This document shows, in pieces, positions 1 through 14,696 of a stretch of DNA of 64,000 nucleotides. The stretch comes from Bathynomus jamesi (taxonomy: Eukaryota; Arthropoda; Malacostraca; Isopoda; Cirolanidae): the NCBI GenBank assembly GCA_023014485.1, contig JAJOZX010012079.1, positions 1-64,000 on the forward strand, in the 5' to 3' direction. Every line of letters starts with the position of its first letter. Position 1 is the stretch's first letter. Under the pieces are notes generated by a model that worked only from the letters and a program-made list of their open reading frames with translations, was not told the origin of the DNA and made no database searches. Made by a program: the position numbers and the translations under genes.

Positions 1-3000
1 TTATAGCCAAAAATTACTAATTCCAGTTAAATATTTTGAAAAAAATTCAACCTTATAGAACCTAATTTATAGTCCCTTTTCATTTTTAAATCTAAAAATA
101 AGCTAAATGCTGCGATTTTTAAGCTAAAATTTGCATAGTATTTACTGTTGGTATATATCATTTCATGAATTTCATTCACTTTTACAATATTTTAGGGCTA
201 CATTAAAGATTGTCTAAAAATTGGATCTTAAAACATGGAAAAAATCGACTTTTTTCCATTAATTTTTTGCCTTACTATGATCGACATTCCAATGAAATTT
301 TACGTCGATTTTTGAATTACTTTGGCATTATATAGTTGAAAACAGTAAGATAAAGCAGTTTTTTATCAACAGTTTCTTATTCGAATGAAAAATATTGAAA
401 AAGATAAGTTCATGTTTTATCATAAGAAAAATGCACAAAAAGTGCTCAAAACACGGAGAAAATCACTTTTTGGTACAAAATTTTCATTTCATTAGAATCG
501 AATTTTAGTGAAATGTTTGGACAATCTTTGTCTAGTTTTCGATATATATTGTAAAACAATAAACTAAAGCATATTATAGCCAAAAATTACTAATTCCAGT
601 TAAATATTTTGAAAAAAATTCAACCTATAGAACCTAATTTATAGTCCCATTTTCATTTTTAAATCTAAAAATAAGCTAAATGCTGCGATTTTTAAGCTAA
701 AATTTGCATAGTATTTACTGTTGGTATATATCATTTCATGAATTTCATTCACTTTTACAATATTTTAGGGCTACATTAAAGATTGTCTAAAAATTGGATC
801 TTAAAACATGGAAAAAATCGACTTTTTCCATTAATTTTTTGCCTTACTATGATCGACAATGAAATTTTACGTCGATTTTTGAATTACTTTGGCATTATAC
901 AGTTGAAAACAGTAAGATAAAGCAGTTTTTTATCAACAGTTTCTTATTCGAATGAAAAATATTGAAAAAGATAAGTTCATGTTTTATCATAAGAAAAATG
1001 CACAAAAAGTGCTCAAAACACGGAGAAAATCACTTTTTGGTACAAAATTTTCATTTCATTAGAATCGAATTTTAGTGAAATGTTTGGACAATCTTTGTCT
1101 AGTTTTCGATATATATTGTACAAAACAATAAACTAAAGCATATTATAGCCAAAAATTACTAATTCCAGTTAAATATTTTGAAAAAAATTCAACCTTATAG
1201 AACCTAATTTATAGTCCCTTTTCATTTTTAAATCTAAAAATAAGCTAAATGCTGCGATTTTTAAGCTAAAATTTGCATAGTATTTACTGTTGGTATATAT
1301 CATTTCATGAATTTCATTCACTTTTACAATATTTTAGGGCTACATTAAAGATTGTCTAAAAATTGGATCTTAAAACATGGAAAAAATCGACTTTTTCCAT
1401 TAATTTTTTGCCTTACTATGATCGACATTCCAATGAAATTTACGTCGATTTTTGAATTACTTTGGCATTATATAGTTGAAAACAGTAAGATAAAGCAGTT
1501 TTTTATCAAGAGTTTCTTATTCGAATGAAAAATATTGAAAAAGATAAGTTCATGTTTTATCATAAGAAAAATGCACAAAAAGTGCTCAAAACACGGAGAA
1601 AATCACTTTTTGGTACAAAATTTTCATTTCATTAGAATCGAATTTTAGTGAAATGTTTGGACAATCTTTGTCTAGTTTTCGATATATATTGTACAAAACA
1701 ATAAACTAAAGCATATTATAGCCAAAAATTACTAATTCCAGTTAAATATTTTGAAAAAAATTCAACCTTATAGAACCTAATTTATAGTCCCATTTTCATT
1801 TTTAAATCTAAAAATAAGCTAAATGCTGCGATTTTTAAGCTAAAATTTGCATAGTATTTACTGTTGGTATATATCATTTCATGAATTTCATTCACTTTTA
1901 CAATATTTTAGGGCTACATTAAAGATTGTCTAAAAATTGGATCTTAAAACATGGAAAAAATCGACTTTTTCCATTAATTTTTTGCCTTACTATGATCGAT
2001 TCGAAATTTTACGTCGATTTTTGAATTACTTTGGCATTATACAGTTGAAAACAGTAAGATAAAGCAGTTTTTTATCAACAGTTTCTTATTCGAATGAAAA
2101 ATATTGAAAAAGATAAGTTCATGTTTTATCATAAGAAAAATGCACAAAAAGTGCTCAAAACACGGAGAAAATCACTTTTTGGTACAAAATTTTCATTTCA
2201 TTAGAATCGAATTTTAGTGAAATGTTTGGACAATCTTTGTCTAGTTTTCGATATATATTGTACAAAACAATAAACTAAAGCATATTATAGCCAAAAATTA
2301 CTAATTCCAGTTAAATATTTTGAAAAAAATTCAACCTTATAGAACCTAATTTATAGTCCCATTTTCATTTTTAAATCTAAAAATAAGCTAAATGCTGCGA
2401 TTTTTAAGCTAAAATTTGCATAGTATTTACTGTTGGTATATATCATTTCATGAATTTCATTCACTTTTACAATATTTTAGGGCTACATTAAAGATTGTCT
2501 AAAAATTGGATCTTAAAACATGGAAAAAATCGACTTTTTCCATTAATTTTTTGCCTTACTATGATCGACATTCCAATGAAATTTTACGTCGATTTTTGAA
2601 TTACTTTGGCATTATATAGTTGAAAACAGTAAGATAAAGCAGTTTTTTATCAAGAGTTTCTTATTCGAATGAAAAATATTGAAAAAGATAAGTTCATGTT
2701 TTATCATAAGAAAAATGCACAAAAAGTGCTCAAAACACGGAGGAGAAAATCACTTTTTGGTACAAAATTTTCATTTCATTAGAATCGAATTTTAGTGAAA
2801 TGTTTGGACAATTTTGTCTAGTTTTCGATATATATTGTAGAAAACATAAACTAAAGCATATTATAGCCAAAAATTACTAATTCCAGTTAATATTTTGAAA
2901 AAAATTCAACCTTATAGAACCTAATTTATAGTCCCATTTTCATTTTTAAATCTAAAAATAGCTAAATGCTGCGATTTTTAAGCTAAAATTTGCATAGTAT

Positions 3001-6000
3001 TTACTGTTGGTATATATCATTTCATGAATTTCATTCACTTTTACAATATTTTAGGGCTACATTAAAGATTGTCTAAAAATTGGATCTTAAAACATGGAAA
3101 AAATCGACTTTTTCCATTAATTTTTTGCCTTACTATGATCGACATTCCAATGAAATTTTACGTCGATTTTTGAATTACTTTGGCATTATACAGTTGAAAA
3201 CAGTAAGATAAAGCAGTTTTTTATCACAGTTTCTTATTCGAATGAAAAATATTGAAAAAGATAAGTTCATGTTTTATCATAAGAAAAATGCACAAAAAGT
3301 GCTCAAAACACGGAGAAAATCACTTTTTGGTACAAAATTTTCATTTCATTAGAATCGAATTTTAGTGAAATGTTTGGACAATCTTTGTCTAGTTTTCGAT
3401 ATATATTGTACAAAACAATAAACTAAAGCATATTATAGCCAAAAATTACTAATTCCAGTTAAATATTTTGAAAAAAATTCAACCTTATAGAACCTAATTT
3501 ATAGTCCCATTTTCATTTTTAAATCTAAAAATAAGCTAAATGCTGCGATTTTTAAGCTAAAATTTGCATAGTATTTACTGTTGGTATATATCATTTCATG
3601 AATTTCATTCACTTTTACAATATTTTAGGGCTACATTAAAGATTGTCTAAAAATTGGATCTTAAAACAAAAAAATCGACTTTTTCATTAATTTTTTGCCT
3701 TACTATGATCGACATTCCAATGAAATTTTACGTCGATTTTTGAATTACTTTGGCATTATATAGTTGAAAACAGTAAGATAAAGCAGTTTTTTATCAAGAG
3801 TTTCTTATTCGAATGAAAAATATTGAAAAAGATAAGTTCATGTTTTATCATAAGAAAAATGCACAAAAAGTGCTCAAAACACGGAGAAAATCACTTTTTG
3901 GTACAAAATTTTCATTTCATTAGAATCGAATTTTAGTGAAATGTTTGGACAATTTTGTCTAGTTTTCGATATATATTGTAAAAACAATAAACTAAAGCAT
4001 ATTATAGCCAAAAATTACTAATTCCAGTTAAATATTTTGAAAAAAATTCAACCTTATAGAACCTAATTTATAGTCCCATTTTCATTTTTAAATCTAAAAA
4101 TAAGCTAAATGCTGCGATTTTTAAGCTAAAATTTGCATAGTATTTACTGTTGGTATATATCATTTCATGAATTTCATTCACTTTTACAATATTTTAGGGC
4201 TACATTAAAGATTGTCTAAAAATTGGATCTTAAAACATGGAAAAAATCGACTTTTTCATTAATTTTTTGCCTTACTATGATCGACATTCCAATGAAATTT
4301 TACGTCGATTTTTGAATTACTTTGGCATTATACAGTTGAAAACAGTAAGATAAAGCAGTTTTTTATCAACAGTTTCTTATTCGAATGAAAAATATTGAAA
4401 AAGATAAGTTCATGTTTTATCATAAGAAAAATGCACAAAAAGTGCTCAAAACACGGAGAAAATCACTTTTTGGTACAAAATTTTCATTTCATTAGAATCG
4501 AATTTTAGTGAAATGTTTGGACAATCTTTGTCTAGTTTTCGATATATATTGTACAAAAAATAAACTAAAGCATATTATAGCCAAAAATTACTAATTCCAG
4601 TTAAATATTTTGAAAAAAATTCAACCTTATAGAACCTAATTTATAGTCCCATTTTCATTTTTAAATCTAAAAATAAGCTAAATGCTGCGATTTTTAAGCT
4701 AAAATTTGCATAGTATTTACTGTTGGTATATATCATTTCATGAATTTCATTCACTTTTACAATATTTTAGGGCTACATTAAAGATTGTCTAAAAATTGGA
4801 TCTTAAAACATGGAAAAAATCGACTTTTTCATTAATTTTTTGCCTTACTATGATCGACATTCCAATGAAATTTTACGTCGATTTTTGAATTACTTTGGCA
4901 TTATATAGTTGAAAACAGTAAGATAAAGCAGTTTTTTATCAAGAGTTTCTTATTCGAATGAAAAATATTGAAAAAGATAAGTTCATGTTTTATCATAAGA
5001 AAAATGCACAAAAAGTGCTCAAAACACGGAGAAAATCACTTTTTGGTACAAAATTTTCATTTCATTAGAATCGAATTTTAGTGAAATGTTTGGACAATCT
5101 TTGTCTAGTTTTCGATATATATTGTACAAAACATAAACTAAAGCATATTATAGCCAAAAATTACTAATTCCAGTTAAATATTTTGAAAAAAATTCAACCT
5201 TATAGAACCTAATTTATAGTCCCATTTTCATTTTTAAATCTAAAAATAAGCTAAATGCTGCGATTTTTAAGCTAAAATTTGCATAGTATTTACTGTTGGT
5301 ATATATCATTTCATGAATTTCATTCACTTTTACAATATTTTAGGGCTACATTAAAGATTGTCTAAAAATTGGATCTTAAAACATGGAAAAAATCGACTTT
5401 TTCCATTAATTTTTTGCCTTACTATGATCGACAATTTTACGTCGATTTTTGAATTACTTTGGCATTATACAGTTGAAAACAGTAAGATAAAGCAGTTTTT
5501 TATCAACAGTTTCTTATTCGAATGAAAAATATTGAAAAAGATAAGTTCATGTTTTATCATAAGAAAAATGCACAAAAAGTGCTCAAAACACGGAGAAAAT
5601 CACTTTTTGGTACAAAATTTTCATTTCATTAGAATCGAATTTTAGTGAAATGTTTGGACAATCTTTGTCTAGTTTTCGATATATATTGTACAAAACAATA
5701 AACTAAAGCATATTATAGCCAAAAATTACTAATTCCAGTTAAATATTTTGAAAAAAATTCAACCTTATAGAACCTAATTTATAGTCCCATTTTCATTTTT
5801 AAATCTAAAAATAAGCTAAATGCTGCGATTTTTAAGCTAAAATTTGCATAGTATTTACTGTTGGTATATATCATTTCATGAATTTCATTCACTTTTACAA
5901 TATTTTAGGGCTACATTAAAGATTGTCTAAAAATTGGATCTTAAAACATGGAAAAAATCGACTTTTTCATTAATTTTTTGCCTTACTATGATCGAACAAT

Positions 6001-9000
6001 GAAATTTACGTCGATTTTTGAATTACTTTGGCATTATATAGTTGAAAACAGTAAGATAAAGCAGTTTTTTATCAAGAGTTTCTTATTCGAATGAAAAATA
6101 TTGAAAAAGATAAGTTCATGTTTTATCATAAGAAAAATGCACAAAAAGTGCTCAAAACACGGAGAAAATCACTTTTTGGTACAAAATTTTCATTTCATTA
6201 GAATCGAATTTTAGTGAAATGTTTGGACAATCTTTGTCTAGTTTTCGATATATATTGTAAAACATAAACTAAAGCATATTATAGCCAAAAATTACTAATT
6301 CCAGTTAAATATTTTGAAAAAAATTCAACCTTATAGAACCTAATTTATAGTCCCATTTTCATTTTTAAATCTAAAAATAAGCTAAATGCTGCGATTTTTA
6401 AGCTAAAATTTGCATAGTATTTACTGTTGGTATATATCATTTCATGAATTTCATTCACTTTTACAATATTTTAGGGCTACATTAAAGATTGTCTAAAAAT
6501 TGGATCTTAAAACATGGAAAAAATCGACTTTTTCCATTAATTTTTTGCCTTACTATGATCGACATTCCAATGAAATTTTACGTCGATTTTTGAATTACTT
6601 TGGCATTATACAGTTGAAAACAGTAAGATAAAGCAGTTTTTTATCAACAGTTTCTTATTCGAATGAAAAATATTGAAAAAGATAAGTTCATGTTTTATCA
6701 TAAGAAAAATGCACAAAAAGTGCTCAAAACACGGAGAAAATCACTTTTTGGTACAAAATTTTCATTTCATTAGAATCGAATTTTAGTGAAATGTTTGGAC
6801 AATCTTTGTCTAGTTTTCGATATATATTGTACAAAAAATAAACTAAAGCATATTATAGCCAAAAATTACTAATTCCAGTTAAATATTTTGAAAAAAATTC
6901 AACCTTATAGAACCTAATTTATAGTCCCATTTTCATTTTTAAATCTAAAAATAAGCTAAATGCTGCGATTTTTAAGCTAAAATTTGCATAGTATTTACTG
7001 TTGGTATATATCATTTCATGAATTTCATTCACTTTTACAATATTTTAGGGCTACATTAAAGATTGTCTAAAAATTGGATCTTAAAACATGGAAAAAATCG
7101 ACTTTTTCCATTAATTTTTTGCCTTACTATGATCGACATTCCAATGAAATTTTACGTCGATTTTTGAATTACTTTGGCATTATATAGTTGAAAACAGTAA
7201 GATAAAGCAGTTTTTTATCAAGAGTTTCTTATTCGAATGAAAAATATTGAAAAAGATAAGTTCATGTTTTATCATAAGAAAAATGCACAAAAAGTGCTCA
7301 AAACACGGAGAAAATCACTTTTTGGTACAAAATTTTCATTTCATTAGAATCGAATTTTAGTGAAATGTTTCGACAATCTTTGTCTAGTTTTCGATATATA
7401 TTGTAGAAAACATAAACTAAAGCATATTATAGCCAAAAATTACTAATTCCAGTTAATATTTTGAAAAAAATTCAACCTTATAGAACCTAATTTATAGTCC
7501 CATTTTCATTTTTAAATCTAAAAATAGCTAAATGCTGCGATTTTTAAGCTAAAATTTGCATAGTATTTACTGTTGGTATATATCATTTCATGAATTTCAT
7601 TCACTTTTACAATATTTTAGGGCTACATTAAAGATTGTCTAAAAATTGGATCTTAAAACATGGAAAAAATCGACTTTTTCCATTAATTTTTTGCCTTACT
7701 ATGATCGACATTCCAATGAAATTTTACGTCGATTTTTGAATTACTTTGGCATTATACAGTTGAAAACAGTAAGATAAAGCAGTTTTTTATCAACAGTTTC
7801 TTATTCGAATGAAAAATATTGAAAAAGATAAGTTCATGTTTTATCATAAGAAAAATGCACAAAAAGTGCTCAAAACACGGAGAAAATCACTTTTTGGTAC
7901 AAAATTTTCATTTCATTAGAATCGAATTTTAGTGAAATGTTTGGACAATCTTTGTCTAGTTTTCGATATATATTGTACAAAACAATAAACTAAAGCATAT
8001 TATAGCCAAAAATTACTAATTCCAGTTAAATATTTTGAAAAAAATTCAACCTTATAGAACCTAATTTATAGTCCCATTTTCATTTTTAAATCTAAAAATA
8101 AGCTAAATGCTGCGATTTTTAAGCTAAAATTTGCATAGTATTTACTGTTGGTATATATCATTTCATGAATTTCATTCACTTTTACAATATTTTAGGGCTA
8201 CATTAAAGATTGTCTAAAAATTGGATCTTAAAACATGGAAAAAATCGACTTTTTCATTAATTTTTTGCCTTACTATGATCGACATTCCAATGAAATTTTA
8301 CGTCGATTTTTGAATTACTTTGGCATTATATAGTTGAAAACAGTAAGATAAAGCAGTTTTTTATCAAGAGTTTCTTATTCGAATGAAAAATATTGAAAAA
8401 GATAAGTTCATGTTTTATCATAAGAAAAATGCACAAAAAGTGCTCAAAACACGGAGAAAATCACTTTTTGGTACAAAATTTTCATTTCATTAGAATCGAA
8501 TTTTAGTGAAATGTTTGGACAATTTTGTCTAGTTTTCGATATATATTGTAAAACATAAACTAAAGCATATTATAGCCAAAAATTACTAATTCCAGTTAAT
8601 ATTTTGAAAAAAATTCAACCTTATAGAACCTAATTTATAGTATTTTCATTTTTAAATCTAAAAATAAGCTAAATGCTGCGATTTTTAAGCTAAAATTTGC
8701 ATAGTATTTACTGTTGGTATATATCATTTCATGAATTTCATTCACTTTTACAATATTTTAGGGCTACATTAAAGATTGTCTAAAAATTGGATCTTAAAAC
8801 ATGGAAAAAATCGACTTTTTCCATTAATTTTTTGCCTTACTATGATCGACATTCCAATGAAATTTTACGTCGATTTTTGAATTACTTTGGCATTATACAG
8901 TTGAAAACAGTAAGATAAAGCAGTTTTTTATCAACAGTTTCTTATTCGAATGAAAAATATTGAAAAGATAAGTTCATGTTTTATCATAAGAAAAATGCAC

Positions 9001-12000
9001 AAAAAGTGCTCAAAACACGGAGAAAATCACTTTTTGGTACAAAATTTTCATTTCATTAGAATCGAATTTTAGTGAAATGTTTGGACAATCTTTGTCTAGT
9101 TTTCGATATATATTGTACAAAACAATAAACTAAAGCATATTATAGCCAAAAATTACTAATTCCAGTTAAATATTTTGAAAAAAATTCAACCTTATAGAAC
9201 CTAATTTATAGTCCCATTTTCATTTTTAAATCTAAAAATAAGCTAAATGCTGCGATTTTTAAGCTAAAATTTGCATAGTATTTACTGTTGGTATATATCA
9301 TTTCATGAATTTCATTCACTTTTACAATATTTTAGGGCTACATTAAAGATTGTCTAAAAATTGGATCTTAAAACATGGAAAAAATCGACTTTTTTCATTA
9401 ATTTTTTGCCTTACTATGATCGACATTCCAATGAAATTTTACGTCGATTTTTGAATTACTTTGGCATTATATAGTTGAAAACAGTAAGATAAAGCAGTTT
9501 TTTATCAAGAGTTTCTTATTCGAATGAAAAATATTGAAAAAGATAAGTTCATGTTTTATCATAAGAAAAATGCACAAAAAGTGCTCAAAACACGGAGAAA
9601 ATCACTTTTTGGTACAAAATTTTCATTTCATTAGAATCGAATTTTAGTGAAATGTTTGGACAATCTTTGTCTAGTTTTCGATATATATTGTAAAACATAA
9701 ACTAAAGCATATTATAGCCAAAAATTACTAATTCCAGTTAATATTTTGAAAAAAATTCAACCTTATAGAACCTAATTTATAGTCCATTTTCATTTTTAAA
9801 TCTAAAAATAGCTAAATGCTGCGATTTTTAAGCTAAAATTTGCATAGTATTTACTGTTGGTATATATCATTTCATGAATTTCATTCACTTTTACAATATT
9901 TTAGGGCTACATTAAAGATTGTCTAAAAATTGGATCTTAAAACATGGAAAAAATCGACTTTTTCCATTAATTTTTTGCCTTACTATGATCGACATTCCAA
10001 TGAAATTTTACGTCGATTTTTGAATTACTTTGGCATTATATAGTTGAAAACAGTAAGATAAAGCAGTTTTTTATCAACAGTTTCTTATTCGAATGAAAAA
10101 TATTGAAAAAGATAAGTTCATGTTTTATCATAAGAAAAATGCACAAAAAGTGCTCAAAACACGGAGAAAATCACTTTTTGGTACAAAATTTTCATTTCAT
10201 TAGAATCGAATTTTAGTGAAATGTTTGGACAATCTTGTCTAGTTTTCGATATATATTGTAAAAAATAAACTAAAGCATATTATAGCCAAAAATTACTAAT
10301 TCCAGTTAAATATTTTGAAAAAAATTCAACCTTATAGAACCTAATTTATAGTCCCATTTCATTTTTAAATCTAAAAATAAGCTAAATGCTGCGATTTTTA
10401 AGCTAAAATTTGCATAGTATTTACTGTTGGTATATATCATTTCATGAATTTCATTCACTTTTACAATATTTTAGGGCTACATTAAAGATTGTCTAAAAAT
10501 TGGATCTTAAAACATGGAAAAAATCGACTTTTTCCATTAATTTTTTGCCTTACTATGATCGACATTCCAATGAAATTTTACGTCGATTTTTGAATTACTT
10601 TGGCATTATATAGTTGAAAACAGTAAGATAAAGCAGTTTTTATCAAGAGTTTCTTATTCGAATGAAAAATATTGAAAAAGATAAGTTCATGTTTTATCAT
10701 AAGAAAAATGCACAAAAAGTGCTCAAAACACGGAGAAAATCACTTTTTGGTACAAAATTTTCATTTCATTAGAATCGAATTTTAGTGAAATGTTTGGACA
10801 ATCTTTGTCTAGTTTTCGATATATATTGTAAAAACATAAACTAAAGCATATTATAGCCAAAAATTACTAATTCCAGTTAAATATTTTGAAAAAAATTCAA
10901 CCTTATAGAACCTAATTTATAGTCCCATTTTCATTTTTAAATCTAAAAATAAGCTAAATGCTGCGATTTTTAAGCTAAAATTTGCATAGTATTTACTGTT
11001 GGTATATATCATTTCATGAATTTCATTCACTTTTACAATATTTTAGGGCTACATTAAAGATTGTCTAAAAATTGGATCTTAAAACATGGAAAAAATCGAC
11101 TTTTTCATTAATTTTTTGCCTTACTATGATCGACATTCCAATGAAATTTTACGTCGATTTTTGAATTACTTTGGCATTATACAGTTGAAAACAGTAAGAT
11201 AAAGCAGTTTTTTATCAAGAGTTTCTTATTCGAATGAAAAATATTGAAAAAGATAAGTTCATGTTTTATCATAAGAAAAATGCACAAAAAGTGCTCAAAA
11301 CACGGAGAAAATCACTTTTTGGTACAAAATTTTCATTTCATTAGAATCGAATTTTAGTGAAATGTTTGGACAATTTTTGTCTAGTTTTCGATATATATTG
11401 TACAAAAAATAAACTAAAGCATATTATAGCCAAAAATTACTAATTCCAGTTAAATATTTTGAAAAAAATTCAACCTTATAGAACCTAATTTATAGTCCCA
11501 TTTTCATTTTTAAATCTAAAAATAAGCTAAATGCTGCGATTTTTAAGCTAAAATTTGCATAGTATTTACTGTTGGTATATATCATTTCATGAATTTCATT
11601 CACTTTTACAATATTTTAGGGCTACATTAAAGATTGTCTAAAAATTGGATCTTAAAACATGGAAAAAATCGACTTTTTCCATTAATTTTTTGCCTTACTA
11701 TGATCGACATTCCAATGAAATTTTACGTCGATTTTTGAATTACTTTGGCATTATACAGTTGAAAACAGTAAGATAAAGCAGTTTTTTATCAACAGTTTCT
11801 TATTCGAATGAAAAATATTGAAAAAGATAAGTTCATGTTTTATCATAAGAAAAATGCACAAAAAGTGCTCAAAACACGGAGAAAATCACTTTTTGGTACA
11901 AAATTTTCATTTCATTAGAATCGAATTTTAGTGAAATGTTTGGACAATCTTTGTCTAGTTTTCGATATATATTGTAAAAACAATAAACTAAAGCATATTA

Positions 12001-14696
12001 TAGCCAAAAATTACTAATTCCAGTTAAATATTTTGAAAAAAATTCAACCTTATAGAACCTAATTTATAGTCCCATTTCATTTTTAAATCTAAAAATAAGC
12101 TAAATGCTGCGATTTTTAAGCTAAAATTTGCATAGTATTTACTGTTGGTATATATCATTTCATGAATTTCATTCACTTTTACAATATTTTAGGGCTACAT
12201 TAAAGATTGTCTAAAAATTGGATCTTAAAACATGGAAAAAATCGACTTTTTCCATTAATTTTTTGCCTTACTATGATCGACATTCCAATGAAATTTTACG
12301 TCGATTTTTGAATTACTTTGGCATTATACAGTTGAAAACAGTAAGATAAAGCAGTTTTTTATCAACAGTTTCTTATTCGAATGAAAAATATTGAAAAAGA
12401 TAAGTTCATGTTTTATCATAAGAAAAATGCACAAAAAGTGCTCAAAACACGGAGAAAATCACTTTTTGGTACAAAATTTTCATTTCATTAGAATCGAATT
12501 TTAGTGAAATGTTTGGACAATCTTTGTCTAGTTTTCGATATATATTGTACAAAACAATAAACTAAAGCATATTATAGCCAAAAATTACTAATTCCAGTTA
12601 AATATTTTGAAAAAAATTCAACCTTATAGAACCTAATTTATAGTCCCATTTTCATTTTTAAATCTAAAAATAAGCTAAATGCTGCGATTTTTAAGCTAAA
12701 ATTTGCATAGTATTTACTGTTGGTATATATCATTTCATGAATTTCATTCACTTTTACAATATTTTAGGGCTACATTAAAGATTGTCTAAAAATTGGATCT
12801 TAAAACATGGAAAAAATCGACTTTTTCATTAATTTTTTGCCTTACTATGATCGACATTCCAATGAAATTTTACGTCGATTTTTGAATTACTTTGGCATTA
12901 TATAGTTGAAAACAGTAAGATAAAGCAGTTTTTTATCAAGAGTTTCTTATTCGAATGAAAAATATTGAAAAAGATAAGTTCATGTTTTATCATAAGAAAA
13001 ATGCACAAAAAGTGCTCAAAACACGGAGAAAATCACTTTTTGGTACAAAATTTTCATTTCATTAGAATCGAATTTTAGTGACATTTTTGGACGTGTTTTG
13101 TCTAGTTTTCGATATATATTGTAGAAAACCATAAACTGAAGCATATTATAGCCAAAAATTACTAATTCCAGTTAAGTATTTTGAAAAAAATTCAACCGTA
13201 TAGAACCTAATTTATAGTCCTATTTTCATTTTTAAATCTAAAAATAGCTAAATGCTGCGATTTTTAAGCTAAAATTTGCATAGTATTTACTGTTGGTATA
13301 TATCATTTCATGAATTTCATTCACTTTTACAATATTTTAGGGCTACATTAAAGATTGTCTAAAAATTGGATCTTAAAACATGGAAAAAATCGACTTTTTC
13401 CATTAATTTTTTGCCTTACTATGATCGACATTCCAATGAAATTTTACGTCGATTTTTGAATTACTTTGGCATTATACAGTTGAAAACAGTAAGATAAAGC
13501 AGTTTTTTATCAACAGTTTCTTATTCGAATGAAAAATATTGAAAAAGATAAGTTCATGTTTTATCATAAGAAAAATGCACAAAAAGTGCTCAAAACACGG
13601 AGAAAATCACTTTTTGGTACAAAATTTTCATTTCATTAGAATCGAATTTTAGTGAAATGTTTGGACAATCTTTGTCTAGTTTTCGATATATATTGTACAA
13701 AATAATAAACTAAAGCATATTATAGCCAAAAATTACTAATTCCAGTTAAATATTTTGAAAAAAATTCAACCTTATAGAACCTAATTTATAGTCCCATTCA
13801 TTTTTAAATCTAAAAATAAGCTAAATGCTGCGATTTTTAAGCTAAAATTTGCATAGTATTTACTGTTGGTATATATCATTTCATGAATTTCATTCACTTT
13901 TACAATATTTTAGGGCTACATTAAAGATGTCTAAAAATTGGATTCTTAAAACATGGAAAAAATCGACTTTTTTCATTAATTTTTTGCCTTACATGATCGA
14001 CATTCCAATGAAATTTTACGTCGATTTTTGAATTACTTTGGCATTATATAGTTGAAAACAGTAAGATAAAGCAGTTTTTTATCAAGAGTTTCTTATTCGA
14101 ATGAAAAATATTGAAAAAGATAAGTTCATGTTTTATCATAAGAAAAATGCACAAAAAGTGCTCAAAACACGGAGAAAATCACTTTTTGGTACAAAATTTT
14201 CATTTCATTAGAATCGAATTTTAGTGAAATGTTTGGACAATCTTTGTCTAGTTTTCGATATATTGTACAAAACAATATACTAAAGCATATTATAGCCAAA
14301 AATTACTAATTCCAGTTAAATATTTTGAAAAAAATTCAACCTTATAGAACCTAATTTATAGTCCCATTTTCATTTTTAAATCTAAAAATAAGCTAAATGC
14401 TGCGATTTTTAAGCTAAAATTTGCATAGTATTTCCTGTTGGTATATATCATTTCATGAATTTCATTCACTTTTACAATATTTTAGGGCTACATTAAAGAT
14501 TGTCTAAAAATTGGATTCTTAAAACATGGAAAAAATCGACTTTTTTCATTAATTTTTTGCCTTACTATGATCGACATTCCAATGAAATTTTACGTCGATT
14601 TTTGAATTACTTTGGCATTATATAGTTGAAAACAGTAAGATAAAGCAGTTTTTTATCAAGAGTTTCTTATTCGAATGAAAAATATTGAAAAAGATA
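1..14696. repeat. AT-rich ~570-bp satellite array, 25 monomers plus a partial
   Basis: Head-to-tail monomers, each starting near TTATAGCCAAAAATTACT. Starts read directly include 1, 574, 1143, 1716, 2285, 2861, 3433, 4002, 4575, 5148, 5713, 6279, 6853, 7427, 8000, 8570, 9140, 9712, 10280, 10851, 11424, 11998, 12572, 13146, 13720 and 14290. Spacings run from 565 to 576 bp. The last copy is cut after about 407 bp by the LTR element. Two types alternate: one has TATACAGTTG plus TATCAACAG, the other TATATAGTTG plus TATCAAGAG, giving a dimer of about 1.14 kb. Differences are mainly 1-5 bp indels, many in homopolymers, plus small deletions between GATCGAC and ACGTCGA. No gene is visible; the few short frames are chance openings. 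The array continues beyond the left edge. A centromeric or heterochromatic location is plausible but not shown. Confidence 0.97.

Noticed and set aside
13849..14031. 60-codon frame in the satellite
   Set aside because: Exists only because of private indels in this monomer; other monomers have stops in the same place. The same holds for 44059-44265.
1..14696. Centromere call with a CENP-B box
   Set aside because: No match to the CENP-B box pattern was seen in the monomer; length and AT content alone do not prove centromeric function.
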